DNA of 64,000 nucleotides from Flavobacteriaceae bacterium (GTDB lineage Bacteria; Bacteroidota; Bacteroidia; Flavobacteriales; Flavobacteriaceae): NCBI GenBank assembly GCA_029248885.1, contig JAQWIL010000004.1, positions 1 to 64,000 of the forward strand, read 5' to 3'. Shown piece by piece: positions 43,312 to 53,659 of this stretch (position 1 is its first letter; each line of letters starts with the position of its first letter). The notes under the pieces were generated by a model. It saw only the letters and a program-made list of their open reading frames with translations, ran no database searches and was not told where the DNA came from. The position numbers and the translations under genes were made by a program.

Positions 43312-43869
43312 TTATCGTAAAAAATATAGAAAGAGAAATAAATACACCCACAAAAACCCTAAAAAATGCCAGAAGGTATGTGCGAGGGAAAATCCAAGTG
43401 GATTTAACGCATATTTCCCACGACGGTGATTGGTAATTACCACCAATAAAACGACGAGTCCTGCGACCAAATGCGCGAGGTGAACCAGCACCAAGACATA
43501 TAAAAACGAAGTCGTGACATTGCTTTGCGCACCAGTGAAATAGTATCCCATATCGACCAAATTCGAAAAGCCTTGGAATTGCAAGAATACAAATGCTAGC
43601 GCAAGGGCTAGGGTCACCCATAACAAGCTCGCTGTTGCTTTGGGTTGTGCTGTCAACTTCTTATTGGCTTGCCAGAAGGTCAAACTGCTCAACAGAATCA
43701 CAAGCGTACTCCAATACAAAGTCATGGGGAGACTAAAGTCCTCCAACCAGTCTGGCCTTGACTTGCTAACCACATAAGCGCTGGTGAGTCCTGCAAAGGT
43801 CATCGAGATGCTGATCATTGAAAACCAAAGCATCATTTTTTTTGCGCGAATATTTTTGGATTGTTCCAT
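43312..43869 (-). CDS. Heme-copper oxidase subunit III (short form)
   Basis: 185 residues. Five or six helices with MLWFSMISISMTFAGLTSAYVV, LVLVHLAHLVAGLVVLLVV and AHTFWHFLGFLWVYLFLFLYFL. Shorter than the canonical subunit III, like CyoC-type proteins. Two subunit III genes back to back, this one first, are standard in this flavobacterial operon. Its first base overlaps the end of ctaB. Confidence 0.88.
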   Translation of the reverse strand: MEQSKNIRAKKMMLWFSMISISMTFAGLTSAYVVSKSRPDWLEDFSLPMTLYWSTLVILLSSLTFWQANKKLTAQPKATASLLWVTLALALAFVFLQFQGFSNLVDMGYYFTGAQSNVTTSFLYVLVLVHLAHLVAGLVVLLVVITNHRRGKYALNPLGFSLAHTFWHFLGFLWVYLFLFLYFLR

Positions 43870-44774
43870 TATATCAATTTATCAATTACATAAATAATCT
43901 GAATCCATGAGATGTAAATCACACTAACAATCATCAGTTGTCTTGCCGATTGATGGTCGAGTTTTTGATACAGACGCATGGCAGAAATAATAAGCCCTAA
44001 TCCAGACAATGCAACCAAAATCGCTGCGACAAGTGAAATTTGTAATGAGCCCGTAATCCCCAACACTGGGAATACGGAAATTACGAGTGTCCAAACACTG
44101 TAAAGTACGGCTTGTAAAGCCGTTTTTCGATCTCGCTTCCCACTGGGGAGCATATTGATCCCCACGCGATTGTAGTCTTCGAACATCAACCAACCAATCG
44201 CCCAAAAGTGAGGGAATTGCCAAAAAAATTGAATCATAAACAGGGTTCCTGCCTCCAGTCCAAAAGAGCCGGTAGCCGCGACCCAACCAAGCATAAAAGG
44301 AATTGCTCCAGGAAAGGCCCCAACAAAAACGGCAAGTGGTGTTTTTGTTTTCAAAGGCGTATAAACGCTGGTGTAAAGAAACATGGAAATGGCAGCAAAC
44401 ATCGCGGTTTTGGGATTGATTGCATAAAGAGCCGACAAGCCTGAAAAAGAGAGGACAACAGCAATCCAAAAAGCCGTTGTTTGGGTCATGTTCCCCGATG
44501 GTAGAGGTCGGTTTTTGGTGCGCTGCATTTGGGCATCAATATCACGTTCAATAATCTGATTAAACGCATTTGAAGCTCCTGCTATCGCTAAGCCGCCAAA
44601 CAAAAGTAAACTCAATTCATTGGGATCGATCACTTCACAACCCAAAATATAGCCGGCGATACTCGAAAAAACAACGCTAAAGCTAAGACGTGCTTTTGTC
44701 AGTTGCGCAAAATGTTGGGCAAAGACTAATGCGAAGCCTAGAAATCCTGAATGTGAAGTCGATGTCTTAATCAT
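43869..44774 (-). CDS. ctaB: Protoheme IX farnesyltransferase (heme O synthase)
   Basis: 301 residues from ATG 44774; another ATG at 44792 is possible. A UbiA-family prenyltransferase with nine helices. The first Asp-rich site is NAFNQIIERDIDAQMQRTKNRPLPSG (about 72-97), and the second region is FEDYNRVGINMLP. It adds farnesyl to heme b, giving heme O for the oxidase encoded downstream. First gene of the oxidase accessory operon. Confidence 0.93.
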   Translation of the reverse strand: MIKTSTSHSGFLGFALVFAQHFAQLTKARLSFSVVFSSIAGYILGCEVIDPNELSLLLFGGLAIAGASNAFNQIIERDIDAQMQRTKNRPLPSGNMTQTTAFWIAVVLSFSGLSALYAINPKTAMFAAISMFLYTSVYTPLKTKTPLAVFVGAFPGAIPFMLGWVAATGSFGLEAGTLFMIQFFWQFPHFWAIGWLMFEDYNRVGINMLPSGKRDRKTALQAVLYSVWTLVISVFPVLGITGSLQISLVAAILVALSGLGLIISAMRLYQKLDHQSARQLMIVSVIYISWIQIIYVIDKLI

Positions 44775-44837
44775 TGTGCAATTCGGCAACAAAGATACTG
44801 CACCTTAGTACGTTAGGCAATGATTCTGTATAAAAAA

Positions 44838-44855
44838 ACCCGGTAAAAACCGGGT
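44838..44855 (-). terminator. Intrinsic terminator after tonB
   Basis: ACCCGGT (44838-44844) and ACCGGGT (44849-44855) form a 7-bp perfect stem with a 4-base loop. On the minus strand it is followed by a run of seven T, so it ends the tonB transcript just after its stop codon at 44863. Confidence 0.85.
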
Positions 44856-44862
44856 ATATATT

Positions 44863-45561
44863 TTACTGTAAACGGAAGGTAATCGGAATGCTAAACGGCA
44901 CTCGAACGGGTCGGCCTCTTTGTTTACCTGGGACCATTTTAGGTAATTTTCCAATAATTCTCTGTGCTTCTTTTTCGAGATTTTTATCTGGGCCTCGCGT
45001 CCGAATTCCGACGATATCACCGTTTTTGGCAATCACGAATTGCACATAAACTCTGCCTTGGATTCCCATTTCTTGCGCGATCTCGGGATAGCGGAAGTTT
45101 CTGTTGATGTGACGTTGGATTTTCTCTTGGAAGCATTCTCTACGCTTGTCTTTTGCAACGCGTTCGCATCCTGGGAAAACAGGCACATCTTCAATGATCG
45201 CAAATGGTACATCGACATCAAAGTCATCCAAAACTTCGACCTCTTCGATAATTTCTTCCTGTGTGGTTTCTGTTGACTCAATAATCGTCTCTTCCACTTC
45301 TTCTTCATCTTCAACAATCTCAATGATCTCAGGAGCTGGAGGTGGAGGTGGAGGTGGTGGGGTTTTGATTTGTTCTGTCAATGGAACTTCTTCATCATCA
45401 TCGTCATCTACATTGAGTTTTTGTAACAACAAATCTGATGCTTCATAGGTTTTCCACTCAATCGCTCGCCATGACACAAACAAAATCACACAGAGTCCGA
45501 TCACAAAATAAAGACTGCTGTTTTTGTTTAAATCCGCTTTTGGGTTCTTTTTCGGTTTCAT
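44863..45561 (-). CDS. TonB-family energy transducer
   Basis: 232 residues. N-terminal helix (SLYFVIGLCVILFVSWRA, about 16-33), a periplasmic proline stretch of eight P (about 70-78) and a long acidic linker with Glu repeats, then the C-terminal TonB domain (about 135-232: IQGRVYVQFVIAKNGDIV, PVRVPFSIPITFRL). It transmits the proton-motive force to outer-membrane receptors. The acidic linker is longer than in classic TonB. The gene is in the run tonB-vanZ-gcvH-sprA-ruvA. Confidence 0.88.
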   Translation of the reverse strand: MKPKKNPKADLNKNSSLYFVIGLCVILFVSWRAIEWKTYEASDLLLQKLNVDDDDDEEVPLTEQIKTPPPPPPPPAPEIIEIVEDEEEVEETIIESTETTQEEIIEEVEVLDDFDVDVPFAIIEDVPVFPGCERVAKDKRRECFQEKIQRHINRNFRYPEIAQEMGIQGRVYVQFVIAKNGDIVGIRTRGPDKNLEKEAQRIIGKLPKMVPGKQRGRPVRVPFSIPITFRLQ

Positions 45562-45619
45562 ACTTGATTCTTATGGAGTTAGCTAAAATAACAATTTTAT
45601 ATAATTCAACGTAATCTAA

Positions 45620-45991
45620 TCAACGAATCTCCAAAAAGCGTGCCGTTGCGATGGCTATCGAGATTCCAACCGTATTGGCGAATACGTCTAGAATATCCAT
45701 TTCACGTTGAATGGGAAGAACATCTTGCATGATTTCCAGTGCCAACCCGAAAAAGAAAACGGACAAGCCAACTTGGATATATTTTTGGCTTGTATTTGTT
45801 TTGGTGCTGAGGAGCCAAAAAAAAGTCAAAGTCGCATAATAGAGCCCATGAATGAGCTTATCTGAAAGCGAAAAAGTAAGTTGTTCCATTTGTTGGGGTG
45901 GCATCAGACTCCCCACAATCGCAATTGTGATTAGCACAAAGGTTATTCCTCTTGCGTTTCTAACTTTGAATAAGCGCTGCATAGGCTTCAT
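45620..45991 (-). CDS. VanZ family membrane protein
   Basis: 123 residues with three or four helices (ITFVLITIAIVGSLMP, LIHGLYYATLTFFWLL, QVGLSVFFFGLALEIMQDVLP). The motifs SDKLIHGLYY and ALEIMQ match the VanZ fold, which is related to lipid A or glycopeptide contexts in other taxa; the role here is unknown. Its start overlaps gcvH by 32 bases. Confidence 0.82.
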   Translation of the reverse strand: MKPMQRLFKVRNARGITFVLITIAIVGSLMPPQQMEQLTFSLSDKLIHGLYYATLTFFWLLSTKTNTSQKYIQVGLSVFFFGLALEIMQDVLPIQREMDILDVFANTVGISIAIATARFLEIR

Positions 45992-46340
45992 GAGTCAGTA
46001 GGTTGTCCATTTCATCGGGGTTTTCGATTTCGATCTTCACCATCCAACCCTGACCATAAGGGTCAGAATTGACAAGTTCGGGGGTACTGGTAAGCTCGTC
46101 GTTAAAGGCAGTAATTTTTCCCGTCAAGGGTGCAAACAAATCCGATACTGTTTTCACAGCTTCAACCGTACCAAAAACCGCTTCACAATCTACCTTTTCG
46201 TCGAGCGTGTCAACCTCCACGTAAACGATATCACCCAATTCGCCCTGTGCAAAATCGGTAATACCGACAGTGGCAATATTCTTTTCGATAAGAATCCATT
46301 CGTGGTCTTTGGTGTATTTGAGGTTTTCTGGAATATTCAT
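45960..46340 (-). CDS. gcvH: Glycine cleavage system H protein
   Basis: 126 residues. A lipoyl domain with the modified Lys in GTVEAVKTVSDL (about Lys63) and the TKDHEWI opening. H protein shuttles the aminomethyl group between P, T and L proteins. P and T proteins are not in this window. It is located between sprA and vanZ, the normal flavobacterial place. Confidence 0.95.
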   Translation of the reverse strand: MNIPENLKYTKDHEWILIEKNIATVGITDFAQGELGDIVYVEVDTLDEKVDCEAVFGTVEAVKTVSDLFAPLTGKITAFNDELTSTPELVNSDPYGQGWMVKIEIENPDEMDNLLTHEAYAALIQS

Positions 46341-46379
46341 GCTAAAAAATTATGTGTTGTAAAAGAACGGATTTTGTGA

Positions 46380-49300
46380 TTAATTACCAAAGTTATACCG
46401 AAGGGTCATACCCGAACGAATATTGGTTTGTGGAAAAGCCGTTGAGATTGCAAATTTTGAAAAGGTATGGTCATAGAAAAATAAGGCCGTCAGATTCCGT
46501 GATAAGGCGTAATCAGCAGAAAGTTTGAGTGACCACAACCGTTGCCCTGCTGTGACTTGGTTGTTCAGCAAGTCAAGGTTGCGCACGATCGTAATGTTGT
46601 CGCGAACTGATAAGTCCCCTTTGATATTGATGTCTCCCTTTAGCGTTGTCCGTTTGCCGCCAAAGTTGGTGCGGAAGGGAACAGACTTTAGTCGGTATCC
46701 GACCCCTAACGTAAGCTCTTTTCCGCTGGTTTCGGTAAGTAAGTTATTGTCCAAGCTCAATGCCAAGGCACGGTCTTTTTTGATTTCGGTGCTAAATTGA
46801 AAGCTGTTTTTGAGTTCAAAGTCAACCTTAACCAGTGGATTGAACTGCTCAACCAAATTGATATTTGTATATATGGTCTTGTTGAGGAAGTTCTCCCCTT
46901 GATCGAGCTGATCGGGTAGTGTTTGGTCGTAATTCAGGTTGGTTTGATAGTTGTTCAAGGTATGACTTGCACGATAGCCATGAGCGATGGAAAACCGCTG
47001 AAAATATTTTTTAAAGAGTTTGGTTTTCATCAGCCCTGTGTACTGCAGCGCCCAATTGGGAAGAGGGGTTTCACGAGTGGCAGTCAGGGGTACGTTTTTT
47101 GGGTTTTTTCCTGCGTATGCCGCCAAAAAAGCAGGGATCAACACCGCTTGGTTGATTTTTCCATAGCCGATTGGAAACCCATCAGCATCGACGTTGGCTG
47201 GGTCAAGACCTCGCGCATTCGCCAGGCGCTGTGCGATAATCAGCCGATTGGTTTTTAAGTCTTCAAAGGATTGATCGTCAACTGTTCCTGAACCAAACGC
47301 TGTGTTGATCAAAATGGTTGAGATTTCAAAGTTGCCAAAGGTATTCGGGTTGAGGGCGTTGTAACTCGCATCCGTAACGATATAGTTCTCACCACGATTC
47401 TCAGACAGACTGCGGTTTCCGTTGATGTCGAGCTGTAAGCCCTCCAGAAAACTGACTTCCGCAGAATAGGTCAAATCTGTGTTGTGCACTTGGGTAAACT
47501 GTCCATTATAACTTGGGAACTCGGTAAGCCACCCTCGTTTTGCAGCTTCATAACGGATATCGCTTTGGCTTCCCAATGCAAAGGATAAACCTGGATTGGA
47601 AGTCCCCAAAAACCCGACATTTTGGGTATATCCAGGCAATACTGTTCCATTGTTTTCACTGTATGTCACCTGCACACGCTTGAGGGCAGTGGCAAGACCA
47701 ATCAGCGAATTGGTCAGTTGGGTTTGTATGGATTTTCGGTCTCGGGAACCTGTGTTTTTTTCGAGTTTAAGCGCACGGTAAATTTTTTGAAAATTAAAGG
47801 TGGTGTTTAGGTTGTGGGTGTTTGCGTTTTGTATGGTATTCACAACCCCGAGTACATTGCCAAACTCATCCTCTACTTCATTGAGAGACTCAGAACCTCG
47901 TTGCCAATTAAAATCTCCTGAATAACTATATGTCCCATCGATAAAATTCACCAATGGGAGAAGTCGGAAAGGAAGGTTATATGTCAGTCCGAGTCGTTGG
48001 CTAAACTGGTTTGGGTCTCCAACATCCCAAAGCCCATCCCAAATGTCGAGTTCTTGGTTTACCTTTTTTATATCCGATGTGTCCTCAAAGTAATAGTTCC
48101 GAACGATATTCTTACTCGATGCGGTAAAATCGAATCGTAGAGATTTGGTCAAGTTGTGATTGAGGGTAAACACCCAATCGAACATATAATTTCGCTGTTG
48201 CAATTTAGGCAGTGTGAGTTGTTGTCCTGCATCTACCCCCTCCAAAAACACCTCTCGAAACTGTTGGCTGTTAAATGTTCGATTGATATTGGTGGAGAGC
48301 GAAACGCTCGCAGGAATCGGATTGATATTGATCGCACTCAGCCACTGTAAATAGCTTTTCGTATTGATAAATGAGAGTTTCGAAAAGGGCTCGATTGACA
48401 ATGGTTTAAATCCATATTGATAACCCGCTCCCATCCGCAAATTTTTAAAGCTGTAGTCTTCGATTTCGTAATCACTTCGTTTTTCTTCATTGTAGGCATA
48501 AGACAAATCCAAGTTTTCAATATCAAAAAAGTCTTTGCGTTGATCGGGGCCACGTTGTTTGCGCACCCCAACTAGGTTTATGCTTTTCTGTTGCGACTGG
48601 CTCACCGCTTGATTTCGGATCGCATCTTTGGTCGCTTGATCAGGGGAATTGTCGAGGCGGTCTTGCAATTTTAAATCTTGATAAAACGGGTCGTATTTGG
48701 GGGTGACAAATTCTTCTGCAAAGCTATAGCTCAACGGCAACTGAACTCCCCATTTTTTGGGTAGCAGTTGTCCTACATTCACATTGGTATTGATGCCATA
48801 GCCACGGGTATCGTCTTGATTGCGCAGGTTTGGAATTTGATCGATATTCCCAAAGCCAACTGTCGAGATATTCCCATTGAGATTTATTGTGGCGAAATCT
48901 GCAAGATTGGCGTCGAGTTCAGCCACGGAGGCCCAACCCCCTTGGGTGTCAATCTCTGCCAAACGCAGCTCATTAAACCAAACTTCTCCATGGAGGTAAT
49001 CCCCTAGCGATTCGGATGGGTTTTTCACCCCAACCATTAGGGTTCTCACTTGACCCAAAGTCGGGTTACCACGAACTGCAATTTTGTATTTCTTGTTTCC
49101 CGGCAAACTACTTATGGGGGTAAACTCATCAATGGGGTTGAGCTCTTCATCGAAATAAGTTGCCCCGACCAAGCTGCGGTTTTGTATGGCTTTTGCCTTG
49201 GCTCCTGTAAGGAGTGACAATGGGATATCAATGGAGTTACTTTCTGGGTGCCATACATCGTCCGCACTGAGATTATTGGAGACTCCTTCTGTGTAGGGTG

Positions 49301-52300
49301 TTGGCTTTAGGGGCACCTCGATTTGATAATAATTTTCCGTCATATCGGTACCAATTCGCATAAAGGCAACCATGCGCTTATCAAAATTCTCTTGAGAACC
49401 TTCGCCTGGTAAGGGCGTTCGATTTGGGATCGATTCCGCATGAACAAACATCTTGATTCGTTTGTATTGGCGCATGTCGATATCGATATTTTTATAGACC
49501 CCTTTCAGGTCTTTTGGTTCGAGGTCTTGGACTCGTAAGGATAAAGACTGTTCGTTTTGACGAATCACTGTATTAAAATTATTGAGCTGTTCGCGAACCA
49601 CACCTGGTGGGAGTTTGTAGTTGATCGGGATGCGATTTTCGTTTTCTAAAATGTTCACGGTACTTACGTCAACACTGGTGTTAGCGCTACTGATTTGCGC
49701 CGTGTTGAGCGGTTGGTTGTATCGCCGCCAATCCCCACGAACCAAATCTAATGTTCCAAATCGAAAGACAACTGGATCGGTAAAGCCCTTAAGCCACATT
49801 CTCATAAAACGTACGGAACGCAAATCTGACATATTGTTGACTGCTTCAAAATAGGGCTGTAAACTGGGGTTGTCATAGTATTCTGGTACAACAGGAATTT
49901 TGAATTGCAGCCAGCGTGAAGTCGTTCGATCGCCATTGGCAAGTTCCACATTATTATTGACCCGTACATCGGCAATAAAGGGGTGTGATCCCACTTGCAT
50001 ATTCTTATGGATCGGGATGCGATATTCAAAATAACTGTCAATGGTATTCATGGTGTTATCCTTATTGAGGTCTTCCGCATCGGGCACCGTATAGGATCCA
50101 CGGTTGTTGTCAGTCACTTCAAGGATCGAATTTCCGTCTGTGCCATTGTAGCGTTTATATCGGTTGAGAATCGATCCATTGGCTTGTAAAAAATATTGGT
50201 AGTTATCGCCTGCAGGATCACTACTTTCACTGGTAAACGAAGAGGAATAGATTGCACCCTCCTCTTGGTCAGACAGCCCATCGTAGCCCACATCTTGCAA
50301 GGCGCGGTTTGCTCCATTTACATCAAATGCATACACCAAAGACTGGGTTGCAGGGGTTCGCGCCCATCCCGTTTCATAGGTAAGAGCGAGCCCGTCCGTC
50401 CCGGGTAGCCCATTTTCATACTGCTTGCGTCCATCTCGTAAAACGTCTTCCGAAATACTTCCCAAATCAAATATCAAATCCCCAAGACTTTCGTCGGTTA
50501 ACTCGTCATTTTCAGAAAATGTGTCGAGCAACCAAAACTCAATATACTCCACGTTGGACTGATCAAAGTTGGTGCTGCTCAAGGCACGCGTGATCCCCGC
50601 CCAATTTTCAGAGGGGTCATTTACAAAACTCCCATAGGGATTGGTGTTATAGGGTCCTTTTTCTTCGGGATAGTACGCCAAGTCCATGGTGTATTGAACT
50701 GCTGTTTGGCCTTGCACAAGGTCTTGTTGCGGAAAAATTTCATTGATAAACACGCGTCGCACATCGTCTTCGGATAGGTCATTATTTGAAATTTCGGAAG
50801 GGCGTTGATTTGAATAAAATACGGGGTCAATGATGTACCATGCCAGTCGTGCGCGATGGTGACCACTGCTGAGATCATCAATCGGTGCGTTGTAACCTTG
50901 CACATTGGCAGCAGGCACGCTCGACAATGACCAGGACTGCACATCACGCAAATCGATATTACTTTGCGCACCTTCAAAGTCATCGACATAGGTGGTTGCT
51001 TCACCATTGAGCTCGGTGCCTTTTGGAGTCCGTGACAACAAATAAGCAATCTCTCCACGGAAGGATAGATTTGACATAACCTCCGTGTCAATGTTTGGGA
51101 GCTTGTTGACCATCCGAGTCAGCAATGGCACTTCTGTCGAAAAGGTAGAGCTCATTCCCAGCATGGTATTGTTGACTGGCTCTAGCCCATAGTTTGCTTT
51201 TTGCGTAAGTGGACGCTCGCTGAGGTTCATCACGGTCGCTCCCATCAAAAAGTTATCACTGAATTTATGTTCGACATGAACCCCGCTAAAGCGTTTGTTC
51301 TGCTGCCCAAAAAAGGAATTGCTTTCGGTCGAAACTTCAATGGGAACATTGGAATTTTGCAAACTTTCGTTGAGTATGGTTACACGCCCAAGTTGGTAAT
51401 TCACGGAGTAATCGATGCCCTCTTGTAGGAGACGTCCGCCAGCGGTCACACGAACCGATCCTCGGGGTACGTTAAAAGCCCCAAGAGAAATTCCAGCTCC
51501 TCCTCCACTGGACTTGTAGCGCCCTTTGAGTTGGAATTTGTTTTGCGCTGCAAAGTCAATCGCCTCAGATTTGGTCAGCTTATACATCTCGGAAAAGACA
51601 TATTTGTTTTGGTTGGCGTTATAGGTGCCTGCCACATCATAATCCTCACTTGAATCAGACTGTAAGGTGTCAAACAAAAATTCGCCAAACGGTTCTACTT
51701 TAGGAAAAATAATCCGTCCGTTTTCTCGGTCAACCGTAATTCCTTCGACAAAGTCAAAAAACCCATCTCCGCCGTCCTGTAAGTCGTTGTAGATATTGAG
51801 TCGGTCAACCCCAAAAACGTTGAGCAACACTCGTTGGTCAAGCCCCTCTGGCCAAATGTCTTCTGCAATTGGTGTGATATAGTTAATCGGTGAGGGGTCT
51901 GAAAAGAGGAGGTTAAACACAAAGCCATCTCGATCAAGTTGGTAAGCCCCAATATTGTAGATGTTTTTCATCATCAAATTCCATACGGGTTGTTCTACAT
52001 TGGTCAAATTGCTTCGAAGGAGTTTAACCACCAAGCTATTGTTGAGAACCTGCTGACTTTGGCCACTCCCGCTGGTTGAACTCGATGGCACGCCATCACC
52101 AGCAAACTCACCGACTTGATAGGTTTGACCCCCGACTGTGTACTGAAAGGCAACCGCCAAAATTTCATCATTGTTGAGTCGTTGTCTCAAGGAGATATAC
52201 CCCAATTTGGGATGGAGGGTATAGTCTGTTGGTTCGAGTTTTCGGGCGCTTTCGAGAACTGCATAATCGATGCCCTCTTGAACCACATCCGAAAGGGCTC

Positions 52301-53654
52301 CAAAACCATTGCGCGTCGTGGCAATATCTCGAATATCGTTTGTCAGAATCCCACTTCCCAATTGTTCTGGACTGAGTTGGTTGGCTTTGTTGTCGGGGTA
52401 TCCACTCACACTCGACGCAGTAAAGAAATTGGGGGATAAGTCCAGACGGGTTTGATCTGCGTTGGTTTCTCCCAAATCTTGCAAGGCAACAAGGTTGCGG
52501 ACATTATTGGTCTGTGCATTGCGGTTGGTCACCCACACCTCAACTCGTGTGATTTGCACTGCTGTATTGATATATGGGTAAGTTGCAATCGAAAGGTCGT
52601 ATTGATCGCGGAAATAATGTGCTAAAAAGAAGTGACGATCTTCCTCGTAATCGAGGGCAAACAGGGAGAACTCTTCTAAGGTTCCGTCAGCAGAGGTCAT
52701 CATGCGTTGGGTTTGGGAGCGCTGTTCTGAAATCACCGCAGACACATTGGTATTTCCAAATTTGAGGTCTGCCTTGACACCAAATAGACTTTGTGCTCCT
52801 GAAATCAGAGAGCTGTTCAGTGGCATACTTACATTTCCAATTTCTAACTTTTGCAGGATTCCGTCTTCGTTGCCACTAAAGCCATCTTGCAAACTCTTGA
52901 CTTTATCGATTCCTCCCTTTAGCCGATCCACTTCATTCTGAATACGCCCCACCGCACCTGAAGCAGTAGACACCGTATTTCCCACACGACCCCCTACCGA
53001 CTGACCCACTTTATCGGCTGTGGGAGGGAAAAAATCAAGTTTGATCAAATTCTGAAAATCAAAGGTAGATTGGGTGTCGTAATTGGCATTGATTCGAAAT
53101 CGTTCTCCAATGTTTCCGACCAGTCCTACGCTAATACGCTGATCGAAATCAAATCCAAAGCTACTTTGGTTTCGTGGGGAAAGAGCGGGGTTTCCCGACT
53201 TTTGATAGCGCACCCCCAAATCGATTCCAACCGATCCTTTTGGGATAATTTGAATGACATCACTCCCAAACAATCGTCGAAATAAATCGGATCGTACATA
53301 GAGATCAGGCAGCAGATTTTTTTGTTGTTCCGGGTCTTCTACGTCTCCCGAAAGCAGCGCTTGTTTGTCGTTCATATAGTCCAATGCTTCTTGGCGCATT
53401 ATCCGATCGAGATATTCTTCAGGGGTCAATGTCAGTGGCGCATTGATATCGATTTCTCCGACTTTAACCGTATAGATATATAAATTCAGGGTGGGGTCAT
53501 AGGTGTATTCTTCCACAAAAGAGCTTGGCAGATTTTTCAGTGCGAGATTTTGGATAGCAGGAGATAGCTGAAGACTATCATTTTGGGCAAATCCTTGCCA
53601 AGACAACATCAATACAGCAACAACGAGTATCTTCTGGATTGAAACCAACCGCAT
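46380..53654 (-). CDS. sprA: Cell surface protein SprA, T9SS outer-membrane translocon
   Basis: 2424 residues, the typical size. A signal peptide (KILVVAVLMLSWQGFAQ) precedes a giant outer-membrane barrel. Visible features include the N-terminal SIQKIL.. region, GVRYQKSGNPALSPRNQ and FGFDFDQRISVGLVGNIGE near 150-180, alternating amphipathic strands throughout, and an aromatic end (GMTLRYNFGN). SprA is established as the 36-strand pore through which T9SS substrates leave the cell. The only substrate seen in this window is at 56369-57772. The gene follows ruvA after five bases. Confidence 0.96.
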   Translation of the reverse strand: MRLVSIQKILVVAVLMLSWQGFAQNDSLQLSPAIQNLALKNLPSSFVEEYTYDPTLNLYIYTVKVGEIDINAPLTLTPEEYLDRIMRQEALDYMNDKQALLSGDVEDPEQQKNLLPDLYVRSDLFRRLFGSDVIQIIPKGSVGIDLGVRYQKSGNPALSPRNQSSFGFDFDQRISVGLVGNIGERFRINANYDTQSTFDFQNLIKLDFFPPTADKVGQSVGGRVGNTVSTASGAVGRIQNEVDRLKGGIDKVKSLQDGFSGNEDGILQKLEIGNVSMPLNSSLISGAQSLFGVKADLKFGNTNVSAVISEQRSQTQRMMTSADGTLEEFSLFALDYEEDRHFFLAHYFRDQYDLSIATYPYINTAVQITRVEVWVTNRNAQTNNVRNLVALQDLGETNADQTRLDLSPNFFTASSVSGYPDNKANQLSPEQLGSGILTNDIRDIATTRNGFGALSDVVQEGIDYAVLESARKLEPTDYTLHPKLGYISLRQRLNNDEILAVAFQYTVGGQTYQVGEFAGDGVPSSSTSGSGQSQQVLNNSLVVKLLRSNLTNVEQPVWNLMMKNIYNIGAYQLDRDGFVFNLLFSDPSPINYITPIAEDIWPEGLDQRVLLNVFGVDRLNIYNDLQDGGDGFFDFVEGITVDRENGRIIFPKVEPFGEFLFDTLQSDSSEDYDVAGTYNANQNKYVFSEMYKLTKSEAIDFAAQNKFQLKGRYKSSGGGAGISLGAFNVPRGSVRVTAGGRLLQEGIDYSVNYQLGRVTILNESLQNSNVPIEVSTESNSFFGQQNKRFSGVHVEHKFSDNFLMGATVMNLSERPLTQKANYGLEPVNNTMLGMSSTFSTEVPLLTRMVNKLPNIDTEVMSNLSFRGEIAYLLSRTPKGTELNGEATTYVDDFEGAQSNIDLRDVQSWSLSSVPAANVQGYNAPIDDLSSGHHRARLAWYIIDPVFYSNQRPSEISNNDLSEDDVRRVFINEIFPQQDLVQGQTAVQYTMDLAYYPEEKGPYNTNPYGSFVNDPSENWAGITRALSSTNFDQSNVEYIEFWLLDTFSENDELTDESLGDLIFDLGSISEDVLRDGRKQYENGLPGTDGLALTYETGWARTPATQSLVYAFDVNGANRALQDVGYDGLSDQEEGAIYSSSFTSESSDPAGDNYQYFLQANGSILNRYKRYNGTDGNSILEVTDNNRGSYTVPDAEDLNKDNTMNTIDSYFEYRIPIHKNMQVGSHPFIADVRVNNNVELANGDRTTSRWLQFKIPVVPEYYDNPSLQPYFEAVNNMSDLRSVRFMRMWLKGFTDPVVFRFGTLDLVRGDWRRYNQPLNTAQISSANTSVDVSTVNILENENRIPINYKLPPGVVREQLNNFNTVIRQNEQSLSLRVQDLEPKDLKGVYKNIDIDMRQYKRIKMFVHAESIPNRTPLPGEGSQENFDKRMVAFMRIGTDMTENYYQIEVPLKPTPYTEGVSNNLSADDVWHPESNSIDIPLSLLTGAKAKAIQNRSLVGATYFDEELNPIDEFTPISSLPGNKKYKIAVRGNPTLGQVRTLMVGVKNPSESLGDYLHGEVWFNELRLAEIDTQGGWASVAELDANLADFATINLNGNISTVGFGNIDQIPNLRNQDDTRGYGINTNVNVGQLLPKKWGVQLPLSYSFAEEFVTPKYDPFYQDLKLQDRLDNSPDQATKDAIRNQAVSQSQQKSINLVGVRKQRGPDQRKDFFDIENLDLSYAYNEEKRSDYEIEDYSFKNLRMGAGYQYGFKPLSIEPFSKLSFINTKSYLQWLSAININPIPASVSLSTNINRTFNSQQFREVFLEGVDAGQQLTLPKLQQRNYMFDWVFTLNHNLTKSLRFDFTASSKNIVRNYYFEDTSDIKKVNQELDIWDGLWDVGDPNQFSQRLGLTYNLPFRLLPLVNFIDGTYSYSGDFNWQRGSESLNEVEDEFGNVLGVVNTIQNANTHNLNTTFNFQKIYRALKLEKNTGSRDRKSIQTQLTNSLIGLATALKRVQVTYSENNGTVLPGYTQNVGFLGTSNPGLSFALGSQSDIRYEAAKRGWLTEFPSYNGQFTQVHNTDLTYSAEVSFLEGLQLDINGNRSLSENRGENYIVTDASYNALNPNTFGNFEISTILINTAFGSGTVDDQSFEDLKTNRLIIAQRLANARGLDPANVDADGFPIGYGKINQAVLIPAFLAAYAGKNPKNVPLTATRETPLPNWALQYTGLMKTKLFKKYFQRFSIAHGYRASHTLNNYQTNLNYDQTLPDQLDQGENFLNKTIYTNINLVEQFNPLVKVDFELKNSFQFSTEIKKDRALALSLDNNLLTETSGKELTLGVGYRLKSVPFRTNFGGKRTTLKGDINIKGDLSVRDNITIVRNLDLLNNQVTAGQRLWSLKLSADYALSRNLTALFFYDHTFSKFAISTAFPQTNIRSGMTLRYNFGN

Positions 53655-53659
53655 ACAAG

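Noticed and set aside
43924-44469. 181-codon minus-strand frame overlapping ctaB
   Set aside because: Out of frame with the prenyltransferase motifs that fully explain this stretch.
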